DNA from: Novosphingobium sp. KCTC 2891
Lineage (GTDB): Bacteria > Pseudomonadota > Alphaproteobacteria > Sphingomonadales > Sphingomonadaceae
NCBI RefSeq assembly: GCF_025938155.1
Contig: NZ_JAPCZG010000010.1
Span: 1-64,000 of the forward strand
Direction of reading: 5' to 3'
Length of the DNA: 64,000 bases
Part shown: positions 29,078 to 37,740 of the stretch, piece by piece
How positions within the stretch are numbered: the stretch's first letter is position 1
Layout of the letters: every line of letters begins with the position of its first letter
Translations under genes and position numbers: made by a program
Notes under the pieces: model-generated
Told to the model about the DNA's origin: nothing
The model's database searches: none
The model's input: only the letters and a program-made list of their open reading frames with translations

Positions 29078-30951
29078 CCCGCCGCGACAACGCGCGCCGC
29101 GCATGGGGCTGGCTGCCGCCCGTCGCGCTGGTGTTGGCGCTCGCCTCGTGCGCCCCGCAGGCCGCGCTCGCGCCCGTCCGTCCCGCCGCGCCCGTCACCG
29201 AGGCGCCGATCGCACCGCCCGCCGAGGACATGGCGCGCACGCTCGACCGCCTGTTCCTCGACGACGCCCGCGCCGAGCAGGCGCTCGATCCGCAAGGCGC
29301 GCTCGAGCGCGGCGAGCGGCTGTCCGCCGAACAGTTCCGCCTGCTGTTCACGTCCGAGCTGACCGACCGCCTGCGCGATGCCAATGCCGCCACGCTCGCC
29401 CGGCTGGACCGCATCGACCGCGCCCGGCTGGATGAGCCGCACCGCATTTCCTACGACGTGTTCCGCGCCGGCAAGCTCGACGAAAAGGCGCAGCTTTCGC
29501 CCGCGATGGAAGCGCTGACCGGCCCGCGTCCCTTCAATCACTTCGGCGGCTTCCACGTCGAGTTTCCCGGCCTCGTTTCCGCCGAAAGCGCGATGCCGCT
29601 GGAAGGGCTGGCCGATTACGAGACGCGCCTCGCACTCGACCGCGCGCTGCCCTTCGTGTTCGACACCGCGATCGCCCGCTTCCGCGAAGGCATGGCCAGC
29701 GGCGTGACCGAGCCGCGCCTCACCGTGCGCAACATGATCGCGCAGATCGACGGCATCCTCGCCCAGCCGGTCGCGCGTTCGCCCTTCCTGTCGCCCGTGC
29801 GCGCCTTCCCCCGCACCATTCCGCTGGCCGAGCGCCGGCGGCTGGCGCAAGCCTTTACCGAGGCCGCGAGCGGATCGGTCTATCCCGCCTATCGCCGCCT
29901 GCGCGCATTTCTGCTCACCGAATATCTGCCCGCCGCGCGCGAGCACGTGGGGCTGGCGACGATGCCCGGCGGCGATCGGCTCTACCGGATGCTGGTGCGC
30001 CAGCACACCACGCTCGATCTCGATCCGGCCGCGGTGCACCGCATCGGCATCGGCGAAGTCGCGCGCATCCAGCACGAGATGGAAGGGGTGAAGACGCAGC
30101 TTGGCTTCACCGGCCCGCTGCGCGCGTTCTTCGACCACATCCGCGTCGATCCGCGCTTTCATCCCAAAACGGCCGAGGAACTCGCGCGCGGGTTCGAAGC
30201 GGTGGGGCACAAGGTCGATGCGCTGGCGCCGCGCTATTTCCTGCACCTGCCGCGCACGCCGCTGCTGGTGCAGGCCTATCCCGAATACCGCGCGCGCTAC
30301 GAAGCCGGTGGCAGCTACAGCCAGGGCGCGGCGGACGGCAGCAGGCCCGGCGTGTTCTATTTCAACACCTACGATCTCAAGAGCCGGTTCCTTTCGGGCG
30401 TGACCACGCTCTATCTGCACGAAGGTGCGCCGGGGCATCACTTCCAGATCAGCCTTGCGCAGGAAAACACCGCGCTGCCCGATTTCCAGCGGTTTGGCGG
30501 CAACACCGCCTATGTCGAAGGCTGGGCGCTCTATGCCGAAACGCTCGGCTACGAGATGGGGTTCTACAAGGACCCGATGCAGCACTGGGGCACGCTCGAT
30601 GACGAGATGCTGCGCGCGATGCGACTGGTGGTCGATACCGGCCTGCACACGCAGGGTTGGACCCGCGAGCAGGCGATCGATTACATGCTCGCCAATTCGG
30701 GCATGGGCCGCAGCGACGCCACCGCCGAAGTCGAACGCTACATCGCCAACCCGGGACAGGCGCTTGCCTACAAGATCGGCGCGCTCACCATCCAGCGACT
30801 GCGACGCAAGGCCGAGGACGCGCTCGGTCCCCGCTTCGACATCCGCCGCTTCCACGATCAGGTGCTGATGAGCGGCGCCCTGCCGCTGCCCGTCCTCGAA
30901 GCCAAGATCGACCGCTGGATCGCACGCGAACAGGCGTCGCAGACCGAGTGA
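29068..30951 (+). CDS. DUF885 family lipoprotein, putative metallopeptidase
   Basis: A 627-residue exported protein. The signal peptide has a lipobox LASC, which predicts lipidation and membrane anchoring. The DUF885 domain spans nearly the whole protein. Its motif TLYLHEGAPGHHFQISLAQE (HEGxPGHH) resembles a zinc-peptidase HExxH helix. GWALYAETLGYEMGFY follows, as in other members. The family is large in sphingomonads and its substrates are mostly unknown. The start at 29068 overlaps the P4H stop, which suggests an operon. Confidence 0.88.
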   Translation: MGLTRRDNARRAWGWLPPVALVLALASCAPQAALAPVRPAAPVTEAPIAPPAEDMARTLDRLFLDDARAEQALDPQGALERGERLSAEQFRLLFTSELTDRLRDANAATLARLDRIDRARLDEPHRISYDVFRAGKLDEKAQLSPAMEALTGPRPFNHFGGFHVEFPGLVSAESAMPLEGLADYETRLALDRALPFVFDTAIARFREGMASGVTEPRLTVRNMIAQIDGILAQPVARSPFLSPVRAFPRTIPLAERRRLAQAFTEAASGSVYPAYRRLRAFLLTEYLPAAREHVGLATMPGGDRLYRMLVRQHTTLDLDPAAVHRIGIGEVARIQHEMEGVKTQLGFTGPLRAFFDHIRVDPRFHPKTAEELARGFEAVGHKVDALAPRYFLHLPRTPLLVQAYPEYRARYEAGGSYSQGAADGSRPGVFYFNTYDLKSRFLSGVTTLYLHEGAPGHHFQISLAQENTALPDFQRFGGNTAYVEGWALYAETLGYEMGFYKDPMQHWGTLDDEMLRAMRLVVDTGLHTQGWTREQAIDYMLANSGMGRSDATAEVERYIANPGQALAYKIGALTIQRLRRKAEDALGPRFDIRRFHDQVLMSGALPLPVLEAKIDRWIAREQASQTE

Positions 30952-30987
30952 GAGGCGGGGAATTGACCGCCCCGTCCCCTCCCGAAA

Positions 30988-31581
30988 TCATGACCCCTTC
31001 GGCTCGGCGCACGCCGTGGGCACCCCGGTCACTTCGCTGACCACCGCCTCGGTGTTGGTGGCAACGTCATCGACCTGCCCCTGCAACTGGCCCATCTTGT
31101 TGAAAATCTTGTCCATCTTGCGGTGCAGCCGCAGGATTTCGAGCTGGGTGCGCAGGTTCACCTCATAGTCGTGATGCGCGGTCAGGCGGTCCTTCTGCGA
31201 TTGCCGGTTCTGGCTCATCATGATCACAGGCGCCTGCAACGCGGCCAGCGTCGAGAGCATCAGGTTGAGGAAGATGTAGGGATATTCGTCCCACGTAATG
31301 CCCAGCCCGGCCGCCCATTTGCTGTTCACCAGCATCCAGCCCAGCAGAACTACGCCGAACGCGATGATGAACCCCCACGATCCGCCGATCGCAGCCACCC
31401 GGTCGGCCAGCCGGTCGCCGAAGGTCATGTTGACGGTGGCCAGTTCGTCCGCGTCACAGTCCTCGATCTCGCCCGAGGCAACGCGCTGCAACACGCGCTG
31501 CTCCTCGGCCCCGAGGTCGGTGTAATTGCGGCCGAGCAGTTCCTCGGCAAGATTCTCGGGCGTGGGTGATTTCGAGGCCAT
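30988..31581 (-). CDS. DUF1003 family membrane protein
   Basis: A 197-residue inner-membrane protein. It has two membrane segments (WGFIIAFGVVLLGWMLVN and YPYIFLNLMLSTLAALQAPVIMMS), with the family hallmark MSQNRQSQKDRLTAHHDYEVNL right after the second, and a coiled C-terminal part. The DUF1003 function is unknown. The start MASKSPTPENL is chosen where the family similarity begins. It follows the SGNH hydrolase gene on the same strand after 41 bases. Confidence 0.88.
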   Translation of the reverse strand: MASKSPTPENLAEELLGRNYTDLGAEEQRVLQRVASGEIEDCDADELATVNMTFGDRLADRVAAIGGSWGFIIAFGVVLLGWMLVNSKWAAGLGITWDEYPYIFLNLMLSTLAALQAPVIMMSQNRQSQKDRLTAHHDYEVNLRTQLEILRLHRKMDKIFNKMGQLQGQVDDVATNTEAVVSEVTGVPTACAEPKGS

Positions 31582-31622
31582 CAGGGCGTGAACCGGCCGC
31601 GCGGCAATTTGTTTCCCGCCAA

Positions 31623-32507
31623 TCAGCGCGCGGTGGAAAAGCCCAGTTCCTCGGCCGCGACCTGTTGCAGCCGGACGGCGAGCGCCGGCTCCATGCCCAG
31701 ATCGTCCGCTGCGCGTTCGGTCGCGCCCAGCTTGCGCGGGTCGAACCCGGTGATCGCGCCAAACTGCACCAGCGCCGACAGGTAATAGCCCGCGGTGCTG
31801 GCGTGGTAATGGTCCCAGGTCCACAGATCGACCTGCCCGAACGCCACCCCGTCATAGGGATCGGCATCCGCGATCCCTGCGCGCATCGCCCGCGTCCACG
31901 CCGCACCCACCGGGATCGGCGTGCCGAAACGGGGCGAGGTCGCCGCCGCCAGCCGGTTGCCCGCCGCCACGTCCTCGGCCAGCAGCGCGATGGGCTTGCC
32001 CGACCAGACGCTGCCGGGGCGATAGGCCAGGTCCGCGCGCGACCACGTGGACACCAGCCGCACCGAGACGCCGGGATTGGCGCGGGCGAAGGCACCGGCC
32101 AGCGCTTTCGCGGCGGCGACATGGCGCGCCGGATCGCCCGGCCGCTGCGCATCGAGCGTGGAATAGCCCTGCAACACGACCACGTCCCACGGCTTGTCGA
32201 TCAGCCGCAACCGGGTGTCGAGATGGAACGCCAGGTCCCTGCCCCCGGCGGTTTCAAGGCTGACCGTCCAGTCCAGCCCCGCTTCCTCGGCAAAGGTCTT
32301 GAACAGCGCGGGCACGCCGCCGATCCGTTCGCCGTTCAGGTCGGTCACCCGCTCGGGGTGATAGCGCCGCACCGGCGAGCGTTCGCCGTAGGTAAAGCTG
32401 TTGCCGACGAACAGGATCGTCTTCGCCGCCGCCGCGGCCGGGGCCGCGAGCAAGAGCCCGGACCCCAGCACTGCGGCGGCAAGAAGCCGCATGGCACGCC
32501 GCGTCAT
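31623..32507 (-). CDS. Exported SGNH/GDSL-type hydrolase (DUF4886-like)
   Basis: A 294-residue protein with a signal peptide (RLLAAAVLGSGLLLAAPAAAAA). Block I is ILFVGNSFTYG, the usual site of the catalytic Ser and oxyanion Asn in this branch. VVVLQGYST follows, and block V is DHYHASTAGYYLSA with the Asp-His pair. Relatives are esterases or carbohydrate-active deacylases, but the substrate here is unknown. The start overlaps the lysK stop (TCAT at 32504-32507), so this exported enzyme appears co-translated with a tRNA synthetase. Confidence 0.78.
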   Translation of the reverse strand: MTRRAMRLLAAAVLGSGLLLAAPAAAAAKTILFVGNSFTYGERSPVRRYHPERVTDLNGERIGGVPALFKTFAEEAGLDWTVSLETAGGRDLAFHLDTRLRLIDKPWDVVVLQGYSTLDAQRPGDPARHVAAAKALAGAFARANPGVSVRLVSTWSRADLAYRPGSVWSGKPIALLAEDVAAGNRLAAATSPRFGTPIPVGAAWTRAMRAGIADADPYDGVAFGQVDLWTWDHYHASTAGYYLSALVQFGAITGFDPRKLGATERAADDLGMEPALAVRLQQVAAEELGFSTAR

Positions 32508-34132
32508 TCGGGAACCGCCACCCCTTCCAACGCCTCCGCGATCAGCGCGCGGGTGTTGCCGATGCCGTACAGCGCGATGAAGCTGCCCATGCGCGGCCCC
32601 TGCGCCGATCCCAGCAGCGTCTCGTAAAGCGCCTTGAACCAGTCGCGCAGGCTTTCGAAGCCATAGTGCGGGTCCTTGCCGATCTCGTAGACGATGTTCT
32701 GCAGCAGTTCGGCAGTGGCGTCGTCGCTGGTCGCGGCCAGTTCCTCGTCCAGCGCGGCCAGCGCCAGCGCCTCGTTCGGCTCGGGCTTGCGGCGGTGGAG
32801 GGTCGGCGCGATGAAATCGCGGTTGTAGGCCAGCGCGCGCGTCACCAGCCCGTCGAGCGCGGGGTGTGCCGCCGGATCGGCATTCTCGACATAATTGCCG
32901 AGATAGGACCACACCTGCTCGCGCGTTGCCTTGGCGCCCAGCACGCCCACAAGGTTGAGCAGCAGGCCATAGGTGACCGGCAGGGTTTCACCCTCGCCCG
33001 CGCCGCTCGCCTCGCCATTGGCGCGCAGCAGGTGCCACACCGGATTCCCCATCCGCTGCTCGATCGGCTGGCCGGGGATCTTCTCGCGGAACTGCCAGTA
33101 TTCATCGACCGCGCGCGGGATGATCCCGACGTGGAGCGACTTGGCGCTCTTGGGTTCGCGGAACAGGTAGAAGCCCAGGCTTTCCTCGCTGCCATAATCG
33201 AGCCACTGCTCGATGGTCAGCCCGTTGCCCTTGGACTTCGAGATCTTCTCGCCCTTCTCGTCGAGGAACAGCTCGTAGATCAGCCCTTCGGGACGGCGCC
33301 CGCCCAGAACCTGCGCGATCTTGCCAGACTGGGTGACGCTGTCGGTCAGGTCCTTGCCGCACATCTCGTAATCGACGCCCAGCGCGACCCAGCGCATCGC
33401 CCAGTCGACCTTCCACTGCAGCTTGGACCGGCCGCCCAGGATCGATTGTTCCACGCTCGTGCCATCCACGTCGGTAAACCGCACGAGGCCGGCCTCGGCG
33501 TCCAGTACCTCGATCGGCACCTGCAACACTTCGCCCGTGGTGGGAGAAACCGGCAGCACCGGCGAATAGGTCTTGCGGCGTTCCTCGCGCAGCGTCGGCA
33601 ACATGATGCCCATGATGGCGTCGAAGTGGCGCAGCACGTTCTTCAGCGCGTCGTCGAATTCCCCGCTGTTGTAGCGGTCCGATGCGGAGACGAATTCGTA
33701 GTCGAAGCCGAAGCGATCAAGGAACGCGCGCAACATCGCATTGTTGTGGTGCGCAAAGCTTTCGTGCGTGCCGAAGGGATCGGGAATGCGGCTGAGCGGC
33801 TTGCCGAGGTTGGCGGCCAGCACTTCCTTGTTCGGCACGTTGTCGGGCACCTTGCGCAGCCCGTCCATGTCGTCCGAGAACGCCACCAGCCGGGTCGGAT
33901 GGCCGCCCGTCAGCGTTTCATAGGCGCGGCGGACCAGCGTGGTGCGCAGAACTTCCTGGAAGGTGCCGATATGCGGCAGGCCCGATGGGCCATAGCCCGT
34001 CTCGAACAGCACGGGCACCAGATTGCCGCCCGCGTCTTTCTTCCCGCCGGGGAAGCGCTTGACGAGCTTGCGGGCTTCCTCGAACGGCCATGCCTTCGAG
34101 GTCTGGGCGGCGGTGGTGAGATCATCGGTCAT
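32504..34132 (-). CDS. lysK: Lysyl-tRNA synthetase, class I
   Basis: A 542-residue class I enzyme charging tRNA-Lys. The Rossmann motifs are LPHIGTF (HIGH-like, residue 53) and KISKSKGN (KMSKS). The archaeal-type class I LysRS replaces the usual class II enzyme in many alphaproteobacteria, which supports the lineage call. MTDDLTTAAQTSKAWPFEEARKL is the normal N-terminus. No class II lysS is seen in this window. The next gene downstream is a secreted SGNH hydrolase that overlaps by four bases. Confidence 0.95.
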   Translation of the reverse strand: MTDDLTTAAQTSKAWPFEEARKLVKRFPGGKKDAGGNLVPVLFETGYGPSGLPHIGTFQEVLRTTLVRRAYETLTGGHPTRLVAFSDDMDGLRKVPDNVPNKEVLAANLGKPLSRIPDPFGTHESFAHHNNAMLRAFLDRFGFDYEFVSASDRYNSGEFDDALKNVLRHFDAIMGIMLPTLREERRKTYSPVLPVSPTTGEVLQVPIEVLDAEAGLVRFTDVDGTSVEQSILGGRSKLQWKVDWAMRWVALGVDYEMCGKDLTDSVTQSGKIAQVLGGRRPEGLIYELFLDEKGEKISKSKGNGLTIEQWLDYGSEESLGFYLFREPKSAKSLHVGIIPRAVDEYWQFREKIPGQPIEQRMGNPVWHLLRANGEASGAGEGETLPVTYGLLLNLVGVLGAKATREQVWSYLGNYVENADPAAHPALDGLVTRALAYNRDFIAPTLHRRKPEPNEALALAALDEELAATSDDATAELLQNIVYEIGKDPHYGFESLRDWFKALYETLLGSAQGPRMGSFIALYGIGNTRALIAEALEGVAVPE

Positions 34133-34212
34133 AACCTGCGCCCTTTCGCGATTCCGGCCGGCTAGCGCAAGGGAAAGCTGGCCGCGCGGGGTGCAGGTCA
34201 GGACCGACGGCG

Positions 34213-34344
34213 TCAGTGGTTCTTCATGTTCTCCAGCCCGCGCACCACGCCGGTCTTCTCGCTGGGCTTCGACGCGTTGGTCTTGACCTTGGGTGCCTTG
34301 GGCTTGCGCTCTTCGCGGTTCGATTTCTTCTGCGACTTGGCCAT
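34213..34344 (-). CDS. Small basic protein, 43 residues, unknown function
   Basis: The frame starts ATG at 34344 with AGGAACC about 10 bases upstream and reads MAKSQKKSNREERKPKAPKV, ending in LENMKNH. It is lysine/arginine-rich and likely unstructured. Short proteins beginning MAK-QK-SNRE-KPK recur in proteobacteria, so I judge it real. The function is unknown. RNA or ribosome association is a guess from charge alone. It is 80 bases upstream of lysK on the same strand. Confidence 0.65.
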   Translation of the reverse strand: MAKSQKKSNREERKPKAPKVKTNASKPSEKTGVVRGLENMKNH

Positions 34345-34518
34345 TTTCAGGTTCCTTATGGGTGCGGATCGCTGCGCCCGGACCTGTTCTTGATATGGGA
34401 ACGCACCTCGACGATTGTAAGGAGGCGCCCGTCCGGCAACGGCGGTTGCCGCTTGCCATTATCAACCAAAACGATAGACAATAACGCGATCCCGCCGCCA
34501 ACGAGAGGACTGCCCCCG

Positions 34519-35814
34519 ATGACCGATCTTTCCAAGGCCCGCGCCGAAACGCTGGCCCTCCACGCCGGCTGGCGCGCCGATCCCACCACCGGCTCGGTCG
34601 CGGTGCCGATCCACCAGACCACGTCCTACCAGTTCCATTCGACCGAACACGCGGCCAACCTGTTCTCGCTCAAGGAACTGGGCAACATCTACACCCGGCT
34701 GGGCAACCCGACGACTGACGTGCTCGAACAGCGCATCGCCGCGCTCGAAGGCGGCGCAGCCGCGCTGGCAGTCGCCTCGGGCCAGGCCGCATCGACTTAT
34801 GCGGTGCTGAACCTCGCCCGCGCGGGCGACAACATCGTCAGCTCCACCGATCTCTACGGTGGCACCTGGAATCTCTTCGCCAACACGCTGAAGAACCTCG
34901 GCATCGAAGTCCGCTTCGTCGATCCGGCCGATCCCGAAGGCTTCCGCCGCGCCACCGACGAACGCACCCGCGCCTATTACGCGGAAAGCCTGCCCAATCC
35001 CAAGCTGGTCGCCTTCCCCATCGCCGAAGTCGCCGCGATCGGCCGCGAATTCGGCATTCCGCTGATCGTCGACAACACCGCCGCGCCGCTGCTGATCCGT
35101 CCGCTCGAACATGGCGCCGCGATCGTGGTCTATTCCTCCACCAAGTATATCGGCGGCCACGGCACCTCGATTGGCGGCGTGATCGTCGATGGCGGCAATT
35201 TCGAATGGGACGCCATTCCCGAGCGGCAGCCGCTGCTCAACACGCCCGATCCCAGCTACCACGGCGCGGTCTGGGCGCGCGATATCAAGCCGCTCGGCCC
35301 CATCGCCTACGCCATCCGCGCGCGCGTGATCCTGCTGCGCGACATCGGCGCGGCGCTGTCTCCCTTCAACGCCTTCCAGCTGATCCAGGGGCTGGAAACG
35401 CTGCCCCTGCGGATCGAGCGCCACAGCGAGAACGCGGCCAAGGTCGCCGCCTTCCTCGCCGGCCACGCCAAGGTCACGCGCGTGATCCATCCCTCGCTGG
35501 CCGAAGGCCGCGCGAAGGCACTGGCGGACAAGTATCTCGCCGGCGGCAAGGGCGGTCTGGTCGGCTTCGAACTGGCGAGCGGCGCGGACGGCGGCAAGCG
35601 CTTCATCGACGCGCTCCAGTTGTTCTATCACGTCGCCAACATCGGCGACGCGCGCAGCCTGGCGATCCACCCCGCCTCGACCACGCATTCGCAGCTTTCC
35701 GCCGAGGAGCAGACCGCGACCGGCGTCAGCCCCGGCTACGTCCGCCTGTCGATCGGCATCGAGCACATCGACGACATCCTGGCCGACCTGACGGCTGCGC
35801 TCGCCGCCGCCTGA
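34519..35814 (+). CDS. metY: O-acetylhomoserine aminocarboxypropyltransferase (sulfhydrylase)
   Basis: A 431-residue PLP enzyme of the Cys/Met metabolism family. The PLP lysine is in VVYSSTKYIGGHGTSIGG. The N-terminal HAGWRADPTTGSVAVPIHQT and the late HPASTTHSQLSAEEQTATGVSPGYVRLSIG match O-acetylhomoserine sulfhydrylase, which makes homocysteine from O-acetylhomoserine and sulfide. The length is normal. ATG 34519 follows GAGAGGA at 34504. The 174-base leader shows no SAM riboswitch that I can recognise. Confidence 0.93.
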   Translation: MTDLSKARAETLALHAGWRADPTTGSVAVPIHQTTSYQFHSTEHAANLFSLKELGNIYTRLGNPTTDVLEQRIAALEGGAAALAVASGQAASTYAVLNLARAGDNIVSSTDLYGGTWNLFANTLKNLGIEVRFVDPADPEGFRRATDERTRAYYAESLPNPKLVAFPIAEVAAIGREFGIPLIVDNTAAPLLIRPLEHGAAIVVYSSTKYIGGHGTSIGGVIVDGGNFEWDAIPERQPLLNTPDPSYHGAVWARDIKPLGPIAYAIRARVILLRDIGAALSPFNAFQLIQGLETLPLRIERHSENAAKVAAFLAGHAKVTRVIHPSLAEGRAKALADKYLAGGKGGLVGFELASGADGGKRFIDALQLFYHVANIGDARSLAIHPASTTHSQLSAEEQTATGVSPGYVRLSIGIEHIDDILADLTAALAAA

Positions 35815-35909
35815 CCCCGCCCTTCCCCCCGCGCCGCTAGCCGAACAGCCAGTGGCGTGGGGGCCATGCCTCCCCGCACAGTCTGCTCTTCAAATGGAGA
35901 GATGAACTG

Positions 35910-36692
35910 ATGGAACTGGGACTGGAAGGCACGGTCGCGCTGGTAACCGGCGCGCGCGGCAACATCGGCGTGGCCACTTGCGCGGCACTCAAGCGCGAGG
36001 GCGTCCACGTGATCGCCAGCGATGTGGGCGTCGATGAAGCCGCCGCCACCGACGATGGGCTGGAATGGCGCGCGCTCGACGTCACCAGCGAGGACGACTG
36101 GGCGCGCGTGATCGCCGGGATCGAGACCAGGCACGGCCGACTGGACATTCTCGTCAACAATGCCGGCGTGGCGCCCACCGACCGCATCGACGCCATGCCG
36201 CTGTCGCAATTCCGCCGCGCGTTCGACATCAACGTGGCCGGTGTATTCCTCGGCACGCAGGCCGCCTCCGAGTTGATGGCGAAGAGCGGTGCGCTGCGCG
36301 AAGGCGGCGCGGCCATCATCAACATCGCATCGGGCGCGGCGGACAAGCCGGCCGCATTCAACGCCTGCTACTGCGCCACCAAGGCTGCCGTGCGGATGTT
36401 CACGCGGGCGACCGCGGTGGAATTCTCGGCGCTCGGCTTCCCCATTCGCGTCAACTCGGTGCACCCCGGCGCGGTCGAATCCGACATGCTCGGCGCGATC
36501 GTGGAACGCTACGTGCAGTTGACCGGCAGCACCGCCGACGATCTCTACGCCGCCATGCTCAAGGGTCACCCGATGGGCCGTCTGGTCAAGCCCGACGAAG
36601 TTGCGGACGGGGTGGTGTTCCTCGCTTCGCGCGCAGCGCGCTACAGCCACGCGGCCGCGCTGCATGTCGATGGCGGCAACGCCAACACCTGA
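35910..36692 (+). CDS. Short-chain dehydrogenase/reductase
   Basis: A 260-residue classical SDR. It has the cofactor motif TGARGNIG (13-20), NNAG, catalytic Ser141, and Tyr154/Lys158 in ACYCATKAA. The residue after the beta-2 strand is acidic (SDVG), favouring NAD over NADP. Substrates are often steroids or alicyclic alcohols in sphingomonads, but nothing here fixes it. ATG 35910 is 95 bases after metY. It is probably a separate transcript, since GGAGAG precedes it at 35896-35901. A hairpin at 36709 ends it. Confidence 0.88.
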   Translation: MELGLEGTVALVTGARGNIGVATCAALKREGVHVIASDVGVDEAAATDDGLEWRALDVTSEDDWARVIAGIETRHGRLDILVNNAGVAPTDRIDAMPLSQFRRAFDINVAGVFLGTQAASELMAKSGALREGGAAIINIASGAADKPAAFNACYCATKAAVRMFTRATAVEFSALGFPIRVNSVHPGAVESDMLGAIVERYVQLTGSTADDLYAAMLKGHPMGRLVKPDEVADGVVFLASRAARYSHAAALHVDGGNANT

Positions 36693-36708
36693 TGTCATGA
36701 AAACCCGG

Positions 36709-36729
36709 CCCCTCCCGCCTCGGGAGGGG
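36709..36729. terminator. Hairpin between convergent SDR and fnr genes
   Basis: CCCCTCCC and GGGAGGGG pair around GCCTC. The stem lies 17 bases after the SDR stop and 33 before the fnr stop. No T run is present. Confidence 0.55.
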
Positions 36730-36761
36730 AACCGGCATCGGCCGTTTCAACTTGGGCCGTT

Positions 36762-37457
36762 TCAGCCTGCGATGGAAACCAGCGCGCCCCGGTCGATGAT
36801 CTCGACCTCGCGGCGCGAAGGCAGTTCGATCACGCCGTCGTTCTTCAGCTTGGTGAACTGGCGGCTGACCGTCTCGATCGTCAGGCCGAGCACGTCCGCC
36901 ACCTGCTGGCGCGAGAACGGCAGAGAGAACCGGCGCGCCGCGCCGACCTTGGGCGTGCAGCCGGTGTCGTCGAGGCGCTCGGACATTTCGAGCAGGAAGG
37001 TGGCGATCTTCTCGGGCGCAGTCTTGCGGCCCAGCAGCATCATCCACGAACGCGTGCGGTCCAGTTCGGCCAGCGTGCGTTCCAGCAGCTTGTGCTCCAG
37101 CTCGGGATGCTCGCGCGCGAAGCGGTCGAAATCGTTGCGCGCGAACACGCAGACGCGCGCGTCGGTCAGCGCGACCACGCTGGCGCGGCTGGTCTGGCCG
37201 AAAGGGCGACCGATGAAATCGGAAGGATAGGCCACGCCGACGATCTGCTCGCGCCCGTCCTCGGTGGAAGTGACCAGCTTGAGCACGCCGTCGATCACGT
37301 TGGCGACCAGCAGCGAATCGTCATCTTCCCAGATCAGCGGCTCGCCCGCGGCCACCGCACGGCGGCGCCCCATCACGTTCAGGGCCGCTATTTCCTGATT
37401 ATCCAGGCCGGCACAGATGGCCCTATTACGGACGACGCAGGTATCGCAGGAGGACAT
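36762..37457 (-). CDS. fnrL: FNR-type oxygen-sensing transcriptional regulator (FnrL-like)
   Basis: A 231-residue Crp/Fnr regulator. N-terminal cysteines Cys4, Cys7 and Cys15 (SSCDTCVVRNRAIC) and Cys103 (RVCVFARND) can bind a [4Fe-4S] cluster. The recognition helix TIETVSRQFTKLK carries the E-x-x-S-R pattern that reads TTGAT-type half-sites. It should dimerise without oxygen and control respiration and photosynthesis-type genes. The start MSSCDTC is fixed by GGAGG upstream. A perfect FNR box is 183 bases upstream, suggesting autoregulation or control of the sRNA between. Confidence 0.93.
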   Translation of the reverse strand: MSSCDTCVVRNRAICAGLDNQEIAALNVMGRRRAVAAGEPLIWEDDDSLLVANVIDGVLKLVTSTEDGREQIVGVAYPSDFIGRPFGQTSRASVVALTDARVCVFARNDFDRFAREHPELEHKLLERTLAELDRTRSWMMLLGRKTAPEKIATFLLEMSERLDDTGCTPKVGAARRFSLPFSRQQVADVLGLTIETVSRQFTKLKNDGVIELPSRREVEIIDRGALVSIAG

Positions 37458-37517
37458 GAGAAATCGCCTACCAAAAACGGAACGCGGTAACAATCGTATC
37501 CCGTCCTGATTTCAGGC

Positions 37518-37550
37518 AAAAAATCGGGCGGCCATGCGAATGACCGCCCG
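37518..37550 (-). terminator. Rho-independent terminator upstream of fnrL
   Basis: The stem CGGGCGG/CCGCCCG has an extra 3-bp inner pairing and a GCGA-type loop. It is followed by six U residues on the minus strand. It lies upstream of the fnrL start, so it ends a different transcript: flavin reductase read-through or the candidate sRNA. Confidence 0.8.
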
Positions 37551-37605
37551 AGTTGGGGAGAAATCGGCGAAGGGAAGATGACAGGCCGTCAGACTTCCCT
37601 TCGAC
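37518..37605 (-). ncRNA. Candidate small RNA with two hairpins and terminator beside fnrL
   Basis: On the minus strand, CGAAGGGAAG (37603-37594) pairs with CTTCCCTTCG (37577-37568), with an inner TGAC/GTCA pairing. Next comes a second hairpin, CGGGCGG with CCGCCCG (37550-37525), followed by ATTTTTT, a full rho-independent terminator. The segment has no convincing coding frame. An FNR box at 37640-37653 is centred about 41 bases before 37605, which is the usual activator spacing. The -10 is weak (GAAAGA). The exact ends are estimates. Confidence 0.45.
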
Positions 37606-37639
37606 AAGACCTCTTTCGCCCAACTGGCGGCGTTCAGCC

Positions 37640-37653
37640 TTGACCAAGGTCAA
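37640..37653. promoter_or_regulatory. FNR box
   Basis: TTGACCAAGGTCAA is a perfect 14-bp palindrome fitting TTGAY-N4-RTCAA, the FNR/FnrL/FixK consensus. It sits between the flavin reductase stop and the candidate sRNA, upstream of fnrL on the minus strand. Confidence 0.75.
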
Positions 37654-37740
37654 ATCGGTTTCGCGGACCCGGAAAAATTGCACCAGTATGGTGCAAACGG
37701 CTCGTTTTGCCCGGCCTACCCGCTTTTTAGGCGGCTGGTT

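Noticed and set aside
31582..31824. Longer N-terminus for the DUF1003 protein
   Set aside because: The extra 81 codons overlap the SGNH gene and have no DUF1003 similarity.
34345..34518. SAM riboswitch before metY
   Set aside because: I could not find a SAM-II or SAM-I fold; the region has no paired elements in the expected order.
37468..37683. 71-codon minus-strand frame between fnrL and the flavin reductase gene
   Set aside because: It spans the FNR box side, both hairpins and the terminator, which do not look coding.
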